This document shows positions 1 to 6,285 of a stretch of 6,285 bases of DNA, in pieces; position 1 is the first letter of the stretch; each line of letters opens with the position of its first letter. The DNA is taken from the NCBI GenBank assembly GCA_937864255.1, contig CALMIT010000004.1:1-6285 (forward strand), read 5' to 3'. A model generated the notes under the pieces. The model ran no database searches. It was not told where the DNA came from and was given only the letters and a program-made list of their open reading frames with translations. Position numbers and translations under genes: made by a program. The stretch is from an uncultured Saprospiraceae bacterium. Lineage in GTDB: Bacteria > Bacteroidota > Bacteroidia > Chitinophagales > Saprospiraceae.

Positions 1-281
1 CCGAAAAATACAAACTCCTTTTCTTTACTCCGATTTTTCAGACACACTCTAATTTTCGTAAACATATTTGTCTCAGTATACAATGATAAAAATCTACTTA
101 CATGACGAATTACTGTCTATAGTTAAATGGCTCAGTTTCTCCCAAAAAAAATTTCTTTTACTACCCCAACTCCTTTGTAATTAAAACGCATAAGTTTTTA
201 CAAAGTGCCTCCTCGAAAAATTTAATACCCGTTTTCAATTAGATGAAAAAAACACTACTATAACATCCCCACTTTTGCTTA
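1..281. other. AT-rich non-coding stretch
   Basis: This is the stretch beyond the 3' end of the small minus-strand gene that ends at 282. It is rich in A and T runs and has stops in all frames. The first plus-strand frame stays open for 34 codons (1-102), but it has no start in the window and resembles no protein I know. Apart from a weak bulged hairpin at 173-205 I see nothing here: no tRNA, no clear terminator and no convincing promoter. Confidence 0.6.
173..205. repeat. Bulged inverted repeat (weak hairpin)
   Basis: CTTTGTA at 173-179 pairs with TACAAAG at 199-205. After a 3-nt bulge (180-182), AAAAC at 183-187 pairs with GTTTT at 194-198 around a 6-nt loop. That gives 12 base pairs, nearly all A-T. 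It lies about 75 bases past the stop of the minus-strand pair and could mark the 3' end of that transcript. No U tract directly follows on either strand, so I do not call it an intrinsic terminator. Confidence 0.3.
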
Positions 282-560
282 TCATATAATTTCCTCAAAC
301 TCGTCTTCTGCGGCAGGAGCAAAACGCAACAACGCAGCTTGCCGGATTTGTTGCATCTCCGTCATTCGAGCCGCTACAGACTCGATGAAAGTTTCGTCCA
401 CGACGCTCAGCACATCATTTAAATTATCCACACCCTCGCCGTCACGGAATTTGTAAGTCTGTTCCAAGACTCCCGCTTCAAACTTCACGGAGAATTTTTC
501 ATTCCATTTGAAAATGGTGATTTTTAAAAATGGGTGCGGTATATCGCCAACTATTTTCAT
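282..560 (-). CDS. Conserved-looking 92-aa hypothetical protein
   Basis: This is a small soluble protein of 92 residues with no signal peptide and no membrane segment. The N-terminal half (about residues 10-40) alternates hydrophobic and charged residues, as in a beta-sheet (ITIFKWNEKFSVKF). Residues 45-80 look helical and contain an M-Q-Q-I-R-Q-A stretch. The C-terminus is strongly acidic (AAEDEFEEII). I do not recognise a named domain and assign no function. It resembles short uncharacterised proteins I associate with Bacteroidota, but that is only an impression. The ATG at 558-560 lies 8 bp after the TGA of the upstream DUF2520 gene on the same strand, so the two are probably co-transcribed and perhaps translationally coupled. 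The tight spacing and the protein-like composition are the main reasons for calling it real. Confidence 0.75.
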   Translation of the reverse strand: MKIVGDIPHPFLKITIFKWNEKFSVKFEAGVLEQTYKFRDGEGVDNLNDVLSVVDETFIESVAARMTEMQQIRQAALLRFAPAAEDEFEEII

Positions 561-568
561 GTTGAAAA

Positions 569-1384
569 TCAGGATTTTATGTGCCTGGAAATACTCTCGG
601 TAAGTACGCGGTATATTTCCGAAAGCTCCGGCGATGTTTTTAAAAATTCCAAATGCGCCCGGAGCGTATGTTGGTCGCCGCGCGCTGCCGGGCCGGTCTG
701 CATTTCAGCGGGGCTGTGATTTTGCACCTTTTTGGCTGTCTCCAAAATTAACGGCCGCAAAAGGTCAAAAGACAAATTATGCTCTTCGAGCAACATTTTG
801 CTCAAATGAAAAAGATGATTGGAAAAATTATTGGCAAACACGGCGGCTATATGCAAAACAGCGCGTTGCTCATCATTTACAAAATAAAGTTTCCGGCTAA
901 AGCTGCCCGCTATTTTTTTCAAAAATTCCAAGTCAGCCTCACTTGCGGCATCCAGACAAATCGGCGCCAAAGACCAGTCGGGCGTACTTTCGGTGCTGAA
1001 AGTTTGCAAAGGATAAAAGACGCCGAAACGCGGAAAAATTTTACGAAGCGGCTCCACAGGAGTAGCTCCGGAAGTGTGCACGATCAGCGTTTCAGCCGGT
1101 AATACCTTTTGCAATTCTTCGATTACGGAAGCAATAGCGTCGTCTTTGACCGCGACAATGTACAGGTCGGACGTCGTATTGATCATGGACAAATCCGTGG
1201 TGAATCCGCATTCGGATATTCGAGCCAGTTTGGCTGCTTTGGAAATACTGCGGCTAAATACTTCTTTGATTTGAAAGCCGTTAGCGTTTAAAATTTTGCC
1301 CAGTTGGTAGCCCACCTTTCCCGCGCCGACAATCGTGACGGACGGCAATTTTTTTCTCGAAACGTTCTTTTTCAATTTTAGCAT
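569..1384 (-). CDS. Rossmann-like / DUF2520 domain protein, predicted NAD(P)-dependent oxidoreductase
   Basis: The protein has 271 residues from the chosen ATG (1382-1384). An N-terminal Rossmann fold carries the dinucleotide-binding motif VTIVGAGKVG (residues 16-25). It is followed by VAVKDDAI (77-84), VHTSGA (102-107) and GVFYPLQTFS (121-130), in the order seen in proteins related to ketopantoate reductase and pyrroline-5-carboxylate reductase. The C-terminal helical domain has AAVFANNFSNHLF (180-192) and TGPAARGD (230-237), typical of DUF2520. The family is predicted to bind NAD(P) in the cytoplasm; its substrate is not known to me. A GTG at 1438 in the same frame would add 18 residues (MFFFVLSPTTTF...) that do not look like part of the fold, so I prefer the internal ATG. 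The gene is followed after 8 bp by the 92-aa gene and diverges from the protease gene. No key motif is missing. Confidence 0.9.
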   Translation of the reverse strand: MLKLKKNVSRKKLPSVTIVGAGKVGYQLGKILNANGFQIKEVFSRSISKAAKLARISECGFTTDLSMINTTSDLYIVAVKDDAIASVIEELQKVLPAETLIVHTSGATPVEPLRKIFPRFGVFYPLQTFSTESTPDWSLAPICLDAASEADLEFLKKIAGSFSRKLYFVNDEQRAVLHIAAVFANNFSNHLFHLSKMLLEEHNLSFDLLRPLILETAKKVQNHSPAEMQTGPAARGDQHTLRAHLEFLKTSPELSEIYRVLTESISRHIKS

Positions 1385-1474
1385 AGCACAAGGTAGTTTT
1401 GTAAAAGTTGTCGTCGGTGAAAGTACGAAGAAAAACACCTTTACCGAATTTTTTACTTTCCTTTATCGGTTTTC

Positions 1475-1506
1475 TTTTGCATTTCGCCGTACCCGTTTTA
1501 GTTTCG
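1475..1506 (+). promoter_or_regulatory. Putative Bacteroidota-type promoter of the S8 protease gene
   Basis: TTTTG at 1475-1479 is followed by 19 bp and then TAGTTTCG at 1499-1506. This fits the Bacteroidota primary sigma consensus (TTTG, 19-21 bp, TAnnTTTG) with one mismatch in the -7 box. The predicted transcript would start near 1511-1513, giving a leader of about 25 nt to the ATG at 1538. The leader is A/T-rich (TTTATTTAAAAATTGAAAAA) and lacks a Shine-Dalgarno sequence, which is usual for this phylum. Not shown experimentally. Confidence 0.5.
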
Positions 1507-1537
1507 GTTTTATTTAAAAATTGAAAAAATTTCTGCC

Positions 1538-3079
1538 ATGTTTTCATTTCTGTATTCGACCGGTTTTCTGATCACGGCGCTCGGCCTTGTCTTTTGGTTT
1601 TTTTACCGCGACTCTGCCAAAGCGCGAATTTTAAATTTTTTAATCCTGGGCGGTTTGGCGACTTATCTTTTCTCCGTCGTTTTTGCCGGCGCGGATACAG
1701 GGCAGAAATTATGGGCGCTTTTTCGCGATTTGATAGTACTCGGATTGATTGCCCAGGTGTTTAATTTTTTAAAAAAATATCCTTTTGTTTTTTTCGGAAC
1801 GCTCATACTCACGCTCGGCGGTTGGTTTTTTTATTATAAAAATATAATGAAGGCCACTTTTCAGCCCACCGCTGTGATCGAAAATTTTGACGCCGGCGTT
1901 CCGCTCGACGAAAACGGAGAGTTGCTAATTGAACTAAAAAACGGAAAAGATATCACCGCACTCCAATCATTGGCAGAAAAATATGATTTAAATTTTCAAG
2001 CCGCTTTTCAACCCAAAATGGCAGATCAAACCGATCTCGACGACTATTTTTTAATCAACATTCCCGGACAGAATACTGAAAATCTGAAAGAAATAGAAGC
2101 CGCCCTGCTAAAAAGTGGCGCACTTGACTGGCTCGAAGAAAATGAAATAATCAACCTCGACCCAACCGAAAGTGGAGCCAGTTCATCAAAAAGCACCCGC
2201 ACATATCCCGTGAACGATCCCGGAATTGCGCGCCTGTGGGGCTTCGATAAAATGGAAGTGGACAAACTCTACAAACTCATCCGGCAATCCGGAATCAAAC
2301 CGCAGCGGAAAGCGCTCATCGCCATTTTGGATACCGGCGTGGAGGGCGCACACGAAGATTTAAAAGACAATTATTTTTCATTAAAAAAAGAATACGACAA
2401 CGATCCCGTCGGACACGGTACGCACTGCGCCGGCATCGCCGGTGCGGTGTCCAACAACGGAATCGGCATAGCTTCTTTTTCTCCCGACAATCAGTTTGTA
2501 AATATCACCAGCATCAAAGTACTCAACGCCGGAGGGCGCGGCACACAACAAAGCATTATGAAAGGCATCATCGAAGCTGCTGACGCGGGCGCCGATGTTA
2601 TATCCATGTCGCTCGGCGGGCGTTCTACCCGGCTCAGTCAGAAAGCCTACGAAGATGCGGTAAAATATGCCAACAAGGCGGGCGCCGTCGTGGTAGTAGC
2701 CGCGGGTAATTCCAACGACAATGCGAAATATTTCTCACCGGCAAACGTGCCGGGCGTCATCACGGTGAGCGCGGTGGATACGCTGCTAAACCGGGCCGGA
2801 TTTTCCAATTATGTAGAAGATATGAAAATGGGCGTTGCCGCACCGGGCGTGCAGATATACAGCACTACTCCCGGCAATAATTATGCTGCCCTCAACGGTA
2901 CCTCCATGGCGACTCCGTACGTTTCCGGTTTGGTTGGCATTTTCAAAAGCATTAACCCAAAACTGGATACAAAGCAGGTTTTCAAATTACTTGAAACAAC
3001 CGGAGGCTCAACCAGAGACACACCGAAAACCGGAAAGTTAATTCAGCCGGCCGCCGCCATAGAGGAATTGGTAGATTGA
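1538..3079 (+). CDS. S8 family (subtilisin-like) serine protease with four N-terminal membrane helices
   Basis: This 513-residue protein is a predicted membrane-tethered endopeptidase. Four hydrophobic segments lie at about residues 6-22, 31-50, 57-77 and 82-100. The basic loops (R24/K28/R30 and K79/K80) suggest an N-out, C-out topology, placing the protease on the periplasmic side. Residues about 126-207 resemble an inhibitor I9-type prodomain (GELLIELKNG at the start, LDWLEENEII at the end). The catalytic domain (about 225-510) has the full S8 triad: Asp265 in AILDTGVEG, His293 in GHGTHCAG and Ser456 in NGTSMATP. The oxyanion residue Asn391 is in AAGNSND. No cleavable signal peptide or C-terminal sorting domain is visible, so anchoring appears to depend on the N-terminal helices. 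If the prodomain is removed by self-cleavage, the mature domain would be released; that is inference. Substrates are unknown. The gene stands alone on its strand, divergent from the DUF2520 gene. Confidence 0.93.
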   Translation: MFSFLYSTGFLITALGLVFWFFYRDSAKARILNFLILGGLATYLFSVVFAGADTGQKLWALFRDLIVLGLIAQVFNFLKKYPFVFFGTLILTLGGWFFYYKNIMKATFQPTAVIENFDAGVPLDENGELLIELKNGKDITALQSLAEKYDLNFQAAFQPKMADQTDLDDYFLINIPGQNTENLKEIEAALLKSGALDWLEENEIINLDPTESGASSSKSTRTYPVNDPGIARLWGFDKMEVDKLYKLIRQSGIKPQRKALIAILDTGVEGAHEDLKDNYFSLKKEYDNDPVGHGTHCAGIAGAVSNNGIGIASFSPDNQFVNITSIKVLNAGGRGTQQSIMKGIIEAADAGADVISMSLGGRSTRLSQKAYEDAVKYANKAGAVVVVAAGNSNDNAKYFSPANVPGVITVSAVDTLLNRAGFSNYVEDMKMGVAAPGVQIYSTTPGNNYAALNGTSMATPYVSGLVGIFKSINPKLDTKQVFKLLETTGGSTRDTPKTGKLIQPAAAIEELVD

Positions 3080-3490
3080 TGGATTACCTACCGATGATTT
3101 GAGCGAGAAACTAGGATAAGGGGATAAAAGGGGGTAATGAAAAAAGTTTTACCGGAAAATTGTCACAGATTTTATTCCGTTTAGGTTTTTGAGAAGCAAA
3201 GCAAAGGTAATTTTATTTTTAAAAGTTTTTATTTCTTGTTTTTGCTTCCATTTTTCAAGGTGGATTGTTTTTATATCATTTTTAAAAAATAGGATTTAAA
3301 AAATTGTTTTTCAAAAAATTAAACATCTGTTTATTACTAATTGAAAAAACCGGGGATTAATTTCAGTCTGAAAAATCACCATTTTCAGTTAGTCGGAATA
3401 AAATCCCAAAACACCAAAAATGCTCTGTCATTATTTATAGAATTCGAAACAATCAAAAATTCGCCGGCATAAGTCTTCAGTTTTTTATTA
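3080..3490. other. Long AT-rich intergenic spacer without recognisable genes
   Basis: This spacer lies between the protease stop and the terminator shared by the two converging genes. It is dominated by A and T homopolymer runs, with frequent stops in every frame. It holds a short inverted repeat straddling the protease stop (GGTAG 3070-3074, CTACC 3088-3092) with no T tract. It also holds an 8-bp inverted repeat (GAAGCAAA 3193-3200, TTTGCTTC 3241-3248) and a 7-bp one (CTGAAAA 3368-3374, TTTTCAG 3382-3388). A 12-bp repeat pair is listed separately. I see no coding sequence, tRNA or known riboswitch. Confidence 0.6.
3168..3405. repeat. Segment bounded by 12-bp perfect inverted repeats
   Basis: GATTTTATTCCG at 3168-3179 is the exact reverse complement of CGGAATAAAATC at 3394-3405. 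The arms enclose 214 bp of AT-rich sequence without an ORF. The flanks (TGTCACA on the left, CCAAAAC on the right) show no clear target-site duplication. The arrangement resembles a small non-autonomous element or a decayed one. In DNA this AT-rich a chance match is quite possible, so it is recorded as a repeat pair and not as a mobile element. Confidence 0.3.
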
Positions 3491-3530
3491 AAAAAGGGCG
3501 TACCAGATTAAAACCTGGTACGCCCTTTTT
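3491..3530 (-). terminator. Rho-independent terminator of the PEPCK gene, symmetric and probably bidirectional
   Basis: A perfect 16-bp stem joins AAAAAGGGCGTACCAG (3491-3506) to CTGGTACGCCCTTTTT (3515-3530) around an 8-nt loop. The A5/T5 ends give a U tract in either direction. On the minus strand the hairpin starts 19 bases after the PEPCK TAA (3550-3552), the expected distance for its terminator. On the plus strand it is the first strong terminator after the protease gene, about 410 bases past its stop, and may stop read-through from that side. Confidence 0.9.
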
Positions 3531-3549
3531 CAGGCATAGTCCATTGAAA

Positions 3550-5415
3550 TTAAATCCGTTCGGGCGCCAGTTCCCACTGCGCCGGCGAGCGCCAGAGCGA
3601 AGAAAGCAGCAACTGCCGCATGAAAAGAAATTCTTTCGGCAACTTGTCATAAAGCAGTTCAAACAATTCTTCATGCGCCAGCAGTTCTTGCTTCCACGCT
3701 TCCCTGTCCACGCCCATGATGTGTTTAAAAGTTTCTTTCGGATAATCCTCCAGACCTTTCCACTCCATATCGCGGTGACGCGGCATCCAGCCGATCGGGC
3801 TTTCCACAGCAGCGCCTCTGCCTTTCACTCTGTCTATTATCCATTTTAATACGCGCATATTTTCACCGAAGCCCGGCCAGGCAAAATTGCCCTGTTCGTC
3901 TTTTCTAAACCAGTTGACGCCAAAAATGCGGGGCGCATTGGGCAGATCGCGACCAAATTGCAACCAATGGTTGAAATATTCGCCCATGTGGTAACCCATA
4001 AAAGGCAGCATTGCAAAAGGATCGCGGCGTACTTTCCCTATTTCTCCAAAAGCAGCAGCCGTCATTTCCGAACCCATGGTAGCTGCCATATATACGCCGA
4101 AATTCCAGTTGAACGATTGATAAACAAGCGGCACTACTGTGCTTCTACGTCCGCCGAAAATGAAAGCGGCAATAGGCACGCCGGTTGGATTTTCCCAATC
4201 CTTATCAATACTCGGGCACTGGTTTGCCGGAGCCGTAAAGCGCGCATTTGGATGTGCGGCGGGTTTACCGCTGGCCGGATCGTAGCGATTGCCACGCCAG
4301 TCGGTTAGGTTCGGGGGCGGGGTTTTTGTCATTCCTTCCCACCAGACGTCACCGTCGTCGGTCACGGCAACATTCGTGAAGATGGTATTTTTACTAATGG
4401 TGTCCATTGCGTTCGGGTTGGTTTTCACATTGGTACCCGGCGCTACTCCAAAATATCCCGCTTCGGGATTAATGGCGTACAATTTTCCATCGTCGCCTTT
4501 TTTTATCCAGGCGATGTCGTCGCCCACAGTCGTTATTTTCCATCCGTCAAAACCGGTGGGCGGGATGAGCATGGCAAAATTTGTTTTACCGCAGGCGCTG
4601 GGGAAAGCTGCGGCCACGTAGGTTTTTTCGCCTTGCGGGGTTTCCACGCCCAAAATCAGCATGTGCTCAGCCAGCCAGCCTTCTTCGCGCGCCATAAAGG
4701 AGGCAATTCTGAGCGCAAAACATTTTTTGCCCAAAAGCGCATTGCCACCATAACCGCTGCCGTAAGAAACGATATAACGGTCTTCGGGAAAGTGTACAAT
4801 ATATTTCGTCGTAGGATTGCAAGGCCATTTACTGTCCGGCTGACCTGCCGCCAACGGCGCGCCCACAGTATGCAGCGCTTTTACATATTCGCCGGATTTT
4901 TCTATCCATTCCAGTGCAGGTTTTCCCATCCGGGTCATGATTTTCATATTAACCACGACATACTCCGAGTCAGTTATCTGAACACCATAACGGGAAATAG
5001 GCGAGCCTATCGGACCCATACAAAATGGAATGACATACATGGTTCTGCCGCTCATGCAGCCCTGGAGCAATCCCTCCAGAGTTACTTTCATTTCTTTAGG
5101 CTCTACCCAGTTATTGGTGGGGCCGGCATCTTCGCGAAGACGGGTACAGATAAACGTCCGGTCTTCTACTCTCGCCACATCGCTGGGGTCTGAAAAACAG
5201 GCAAAACTGTTGGGTCTTTTTACTGGATCGAGACGTATGAAGGTGCCTTTTTCGACGAGCAAACTGGTCATGCGATCATATTCTTCATCACTTCCGTCAC
5301 ACCAATAAACATTCGCAGGAGTACAAAAATCAGCAATGCGCTTTACCCAGATTTTTAATTCATCGAGAGTAGATGGTTGCGCATCGGAAGACAAAAACTG
5401 GTTGTTTTGGAACAT
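3550..5415 (-). CDS. pckG: Phosphoenolpyruvate carboxykinase (GTP)
   Basis: This 621-residue cytosolic enzyme converts oxaloacetate and GTP to phosphoenolpyruvate, CO2 and GDP, the entry step of gluconeogenesis. The sequence belongs to the GTP class, not the ATP class. The P-loop is FPSACGKTN (271-279), with the reactive Cys275 and Lys277. Kinase-2 is VGDDIAW (297-303). Against rat PEPCK from memory, Arg82 matches R87, Tyr222 Y235, Lys231 K244, His251 H264, Asp300 D311, Asn390 and Arg392 N403 and R405, and Arg423 R436. The Mn ligands (Lys231, His251, Asp300) and the three guanine-stacking Phe (503, 511, 516) are all present. Length is normal and no key residue is lost. The ATG at 5413-5415 is chosen because the sequence from there reads directly into the conserved N-terminal domain. 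There is no Shine-Dalgarno. The gene lies 178 bp downstream of lgt on the same strand, with its own terminator. Confidence 0.97.
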   Translation of the reverse strand: MFQNNQFLSSDAQPSTLDELKIWVKRIADFCTPANVYWCDGSDEEYDRMTSLLVEKGTFIRLDPVKRPNSFACFSDPSDVARVEDRTFICTRLREDAGPTNNWVEPKEMKVTLEGLLQGCMSGRTMYVIPFCMGPIGSPISRYGVQITDSEYVVVNMKIMTRMGKPALEWIEKSGEYVKALHTVGAPLAAGQPDSKWPCNPTTKYIVHFPEDRYIVSYGSGYGGNALLGKKCFALRIASFMAREEGWLAEHMLILGVETPQGEKTYVAAAFPSACGKTNFAMLIPPTGFDGWKITTVGDDIAWIKKGDDGKLYAINPEAGYFGVAPGTNVKTNPNAMDTISKNTIFTNVAVTDDGDVWWEGMTKTPPPNLTDWRGNRYDPASGKPAAHPNARFTAPANQCPSIDKDWENPTGVPIAAFIFGGRRSTVVPLVYQSFNWNFGVYMAATMGSEMTAAAFGEIGKVRRDPFAMLPFMGYHMGEYFNHWLQFGRDLPNAPRIFGVNWFRKDEQGNFAWPGFGENMRVLKWIIDRVKGRGAAVESPIGWMPRHRDMEWKGLEDYPKETFKHIMGVDREAWKQELLAHEELFELLYDKLPKEFLFMRQLLLSSLWRSPAQWELAPERI

Positions 5416-5496
5416 GTGTGGTTAGGGTTTGCAAAAATGAAAAGAGGAATTCTTGTCGCCCGAAAATTGAGAAGACTTTTTCGGATGCCCAAAAAT

Positions 5497-5527
5497 TAAG
5501 CGTAAAAATCGTAATGAAATTAGTCAA
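5497..5527 (-). promoter_or_regulatory. Possible promoter of the PEPCK gene
   Basis: Reading the minus strand, TTG (5527-5525, within TTATTGACTAA) is followed by 20 bp and then TACGCTTA (5504-5497). This matches the Bacteroidota pattern TTTG, 19-21 bp, TAnnTTTG in spacing but with two mismatches in the -7 box. It would give a leader of about 75 nt. The 178-bp gap after lgt makes a separate promoter likely, but this exact site is a weak call. Confidence 0.3.
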
Positions 5528-5593
5528 TAAAATTTAGAGCCGGATATCTTTTTATTTTGACAGAGAAAATAGCCGATTTAAAAAATTGTGCAA

Positions 5594-6285
5594 TCAGGTT
5601 GTACGCCGTTTTGCGCGAGTCCATAAAATCCAGCAGCCGGCAATGCCAAGCAGCATCATAATGACGGAAATAATTTCTGCCTGGGTTGCTTGTGCAAAAC
5701 CCAAATCTATGTCAGGATTCACCCTGATTTTTTCAATAAAAAACCGCTCGATTCCCACAAAAAAGACATAGACAAAAAAGAGCATGCCGGTGATTTTCAG
5801 GCGCTTGCGCAACATCCATAAAATGCCGCCGATAATAAATGCCATGATGGTTTCATAAAATGGCGTCGGATACACCGGCGCATCCAGTTGGTGACAATAG
5901 CGGACGCCACAGCATTGGGCGCACTTTTCTTCAACGGACATATTTTGACCAAAAACCTGCTGCCAGCAATCATTATCACAAAGCCCGGATATCGTCACCC
6001 CGCTGTTATTTACATTTTGAGGATAATCATAAGCCCACATCCAGTCGGGCAAAAACCACCAGGAAGGTTGAGTCGCCGCCGTAATTCCCCAATCGCCGTC
6101 GCCTGAAAGCTGGCAGCCAATACGCCCCACGCCGTACGCAATAATGAGCGCGGGCGCCACGGCATCCACAAATTCGAGGAAAGGGATTTTCAGCTTGCGC
6201 AAATACCATGACACGCCCAGATATCCGCCAATCAGCCCACCATAAATCGCCAGTCCGCTCCCGGAAAAAAACGTGCTGACCGGGT
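5594..6285 (-). CDS. lgt: Prolipoprotein diacylglyceryl transferase, N-terminus outside the window
   Basis: The visible C-terminal 229 residues belong to Lgt, the inner-membrane enzyme that moves diacylglycerol from phosphatidylglycerol to the lipobox cysteine of prolipoproteins. The reading frame runs off the right edge. Judging from E. coli numbering, roughly 90 N-terminal residues are missing. Fragment residues 12-20 (AIYGGLIGG) match the HGGLIG motif, with Tyr in place of His103. Residues 53-66 (GRIGCQLSGDGDWG) match the Lgt signature, keeping Arg143 but with Cys at Asn146 and Asp near Glu151. ERFFIEKIR (179-187) carries the Arg239 equivalent. A loop at about residues 102-130 contains six cysteines and probably faces the periplasm. 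Membrane helices follow at about 142-156, 164-177 and 203-220, with a basic tail (RAKRRTT). A GTG at 6214 is inside the gene and is not its start. Confidence 0.93.
   Translation of the reverse strand, partial: PVSTFFSGSGLAIYGGLIGGYLGVSWYLRKLKIPFLEFVDAVAPALIIAYGVGRIGCQLSGDGDWGITAATQPSWWFLPDWMWAYDYPQNVNNSGVTISGLCDNDCWQQVFGQNMSVEEKCAQCCGVRYCHQLDAPVYPTPFYETIMAFIIGGILWMLRKRLKITGMLFFVYVFFVGIERFFIEKIRVNPDIDLGFAQATQAEIISVIMMLLGIAGCWILWTRAKRRTT

Noticed and set aside
1..102. Possible 3' end of a plus-strand gene entering from the left
   Set aside because: 34 open codons in AT-rich DNA is weak evidence, and the translation looks like random hydrophobic and Asn/Lys-rich sequence.
634..1291. Several plus-strand frames of 60-107 codons opposite the DUF2520 gene
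   Set aside because: All lie antisense to a gene with clear family motifs, and none has a recognisable domain.
1385..1438. Extension of the DUF2520 protein to a GTG start at 1438
   Set aside because: The added 18 residues are not Rossmann-like and would place the start deep in the divergent promoter region. The ATG at 1384 lies a normal distance ahead of the beta-strand leading into GAGKVG.
1281..1547. An 88-codon minus-strand frame across the divergent promoter region
   Set aside because: It overlaps the DUF2520 start in another frame and crosses the protease start. It is Lys/Thr-rich low-complexity and is not protein-like.
3070..3092. Short inverted repeat at the protease stop as a terminator
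   Set aside because: The stem is only 5-7 bp around a 13-nt loop and no T tract follows.
3958..4621. Two plus-strand open frames of 110-116 codons
   Set aside because: Both are antisense to PEPCK, and their composition looks like a shadow of its codons.
4633..5193. A 186-codon open frame on the plus strand
   Set aside because: It lies entirely antisense to the well-conserved PEPCK gene. It is rich in Arg, His and Phe, as expected from the complement of a conserved gene, and matches no family I know.
5416..5593. Terminator for lgt in the lgt-PEPCK gap
   Set aside because: No GC-rich stem with a T run was found. GAGCCGGAT and TAGCCGATT are similar but are direct, not inverted, copies.

Overview
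This window looks like a chromosomal, housekeeping-type segment of a member of the Bacteroidota, possibly Saprospiria or Chitinophagia. The lineage call is an inference. It rests on the DUF2520 Rossmann protein and the form of Lgt (GRIGC...GDGDWG core plus a Cys-rich loop), both of which I associate with this phylum. It also rests on leaders without Shine-Dalgarno sequences and on a promoter of the Bacteroidota type (TTTTG, 19 bp, TAGTTTCG) ahead of the protease gene. Spacers are very AT-rich, while genes are moderate in GC.

Layout, left to right. Positions 1-281 are AT-rich and non-coding, with one weak bulged hairpin. Positions 282-1384 hold a probable two-gene minus-strand operon: a predicted NAD(P)-binding Rossmann/DUF2520 protein, followed after 8 bp by a 92-residue protein of unknown function. 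A divergent promoter region (about 1385-1537) separates this pair from a plus-strand gene at 1538-3079. That gene encodes a subtilisin-family (S8) protease with four predicted N-terminal membrane helices and an I9-like prodomain. Positions 3080-3490 form a long AT-rich spacer with a distant 12-bp inverted repeat. A near-perfect rho-independent terminator (3491-3530) follows. Positions 3550-5415 (minus) encode a complete GTP-type phosphoenolpyruvate carboxykinase. Positions 5594-6285 (minus) encode most of prolipoprotein diacylglyceryl transferase (Lgt), whose N-terminus lies beyond the right edge.

The genes do not form one obvious pathway. PEPCK serves gluconeogenesis, Lgt serves lipoprotein maturation in the cytoplasmic membrane, and the S8 protease probably acts on the outer face of that membrane. 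I found no mobile element with a transposase, no CRISPR array, no tRNA or rRNA, and no defence or biosynthetic cluster. The items most worth a second look are the polytopic membrane-tethered subtilase, and the Lgt with substituted signature residues and a six-cysteine loop.
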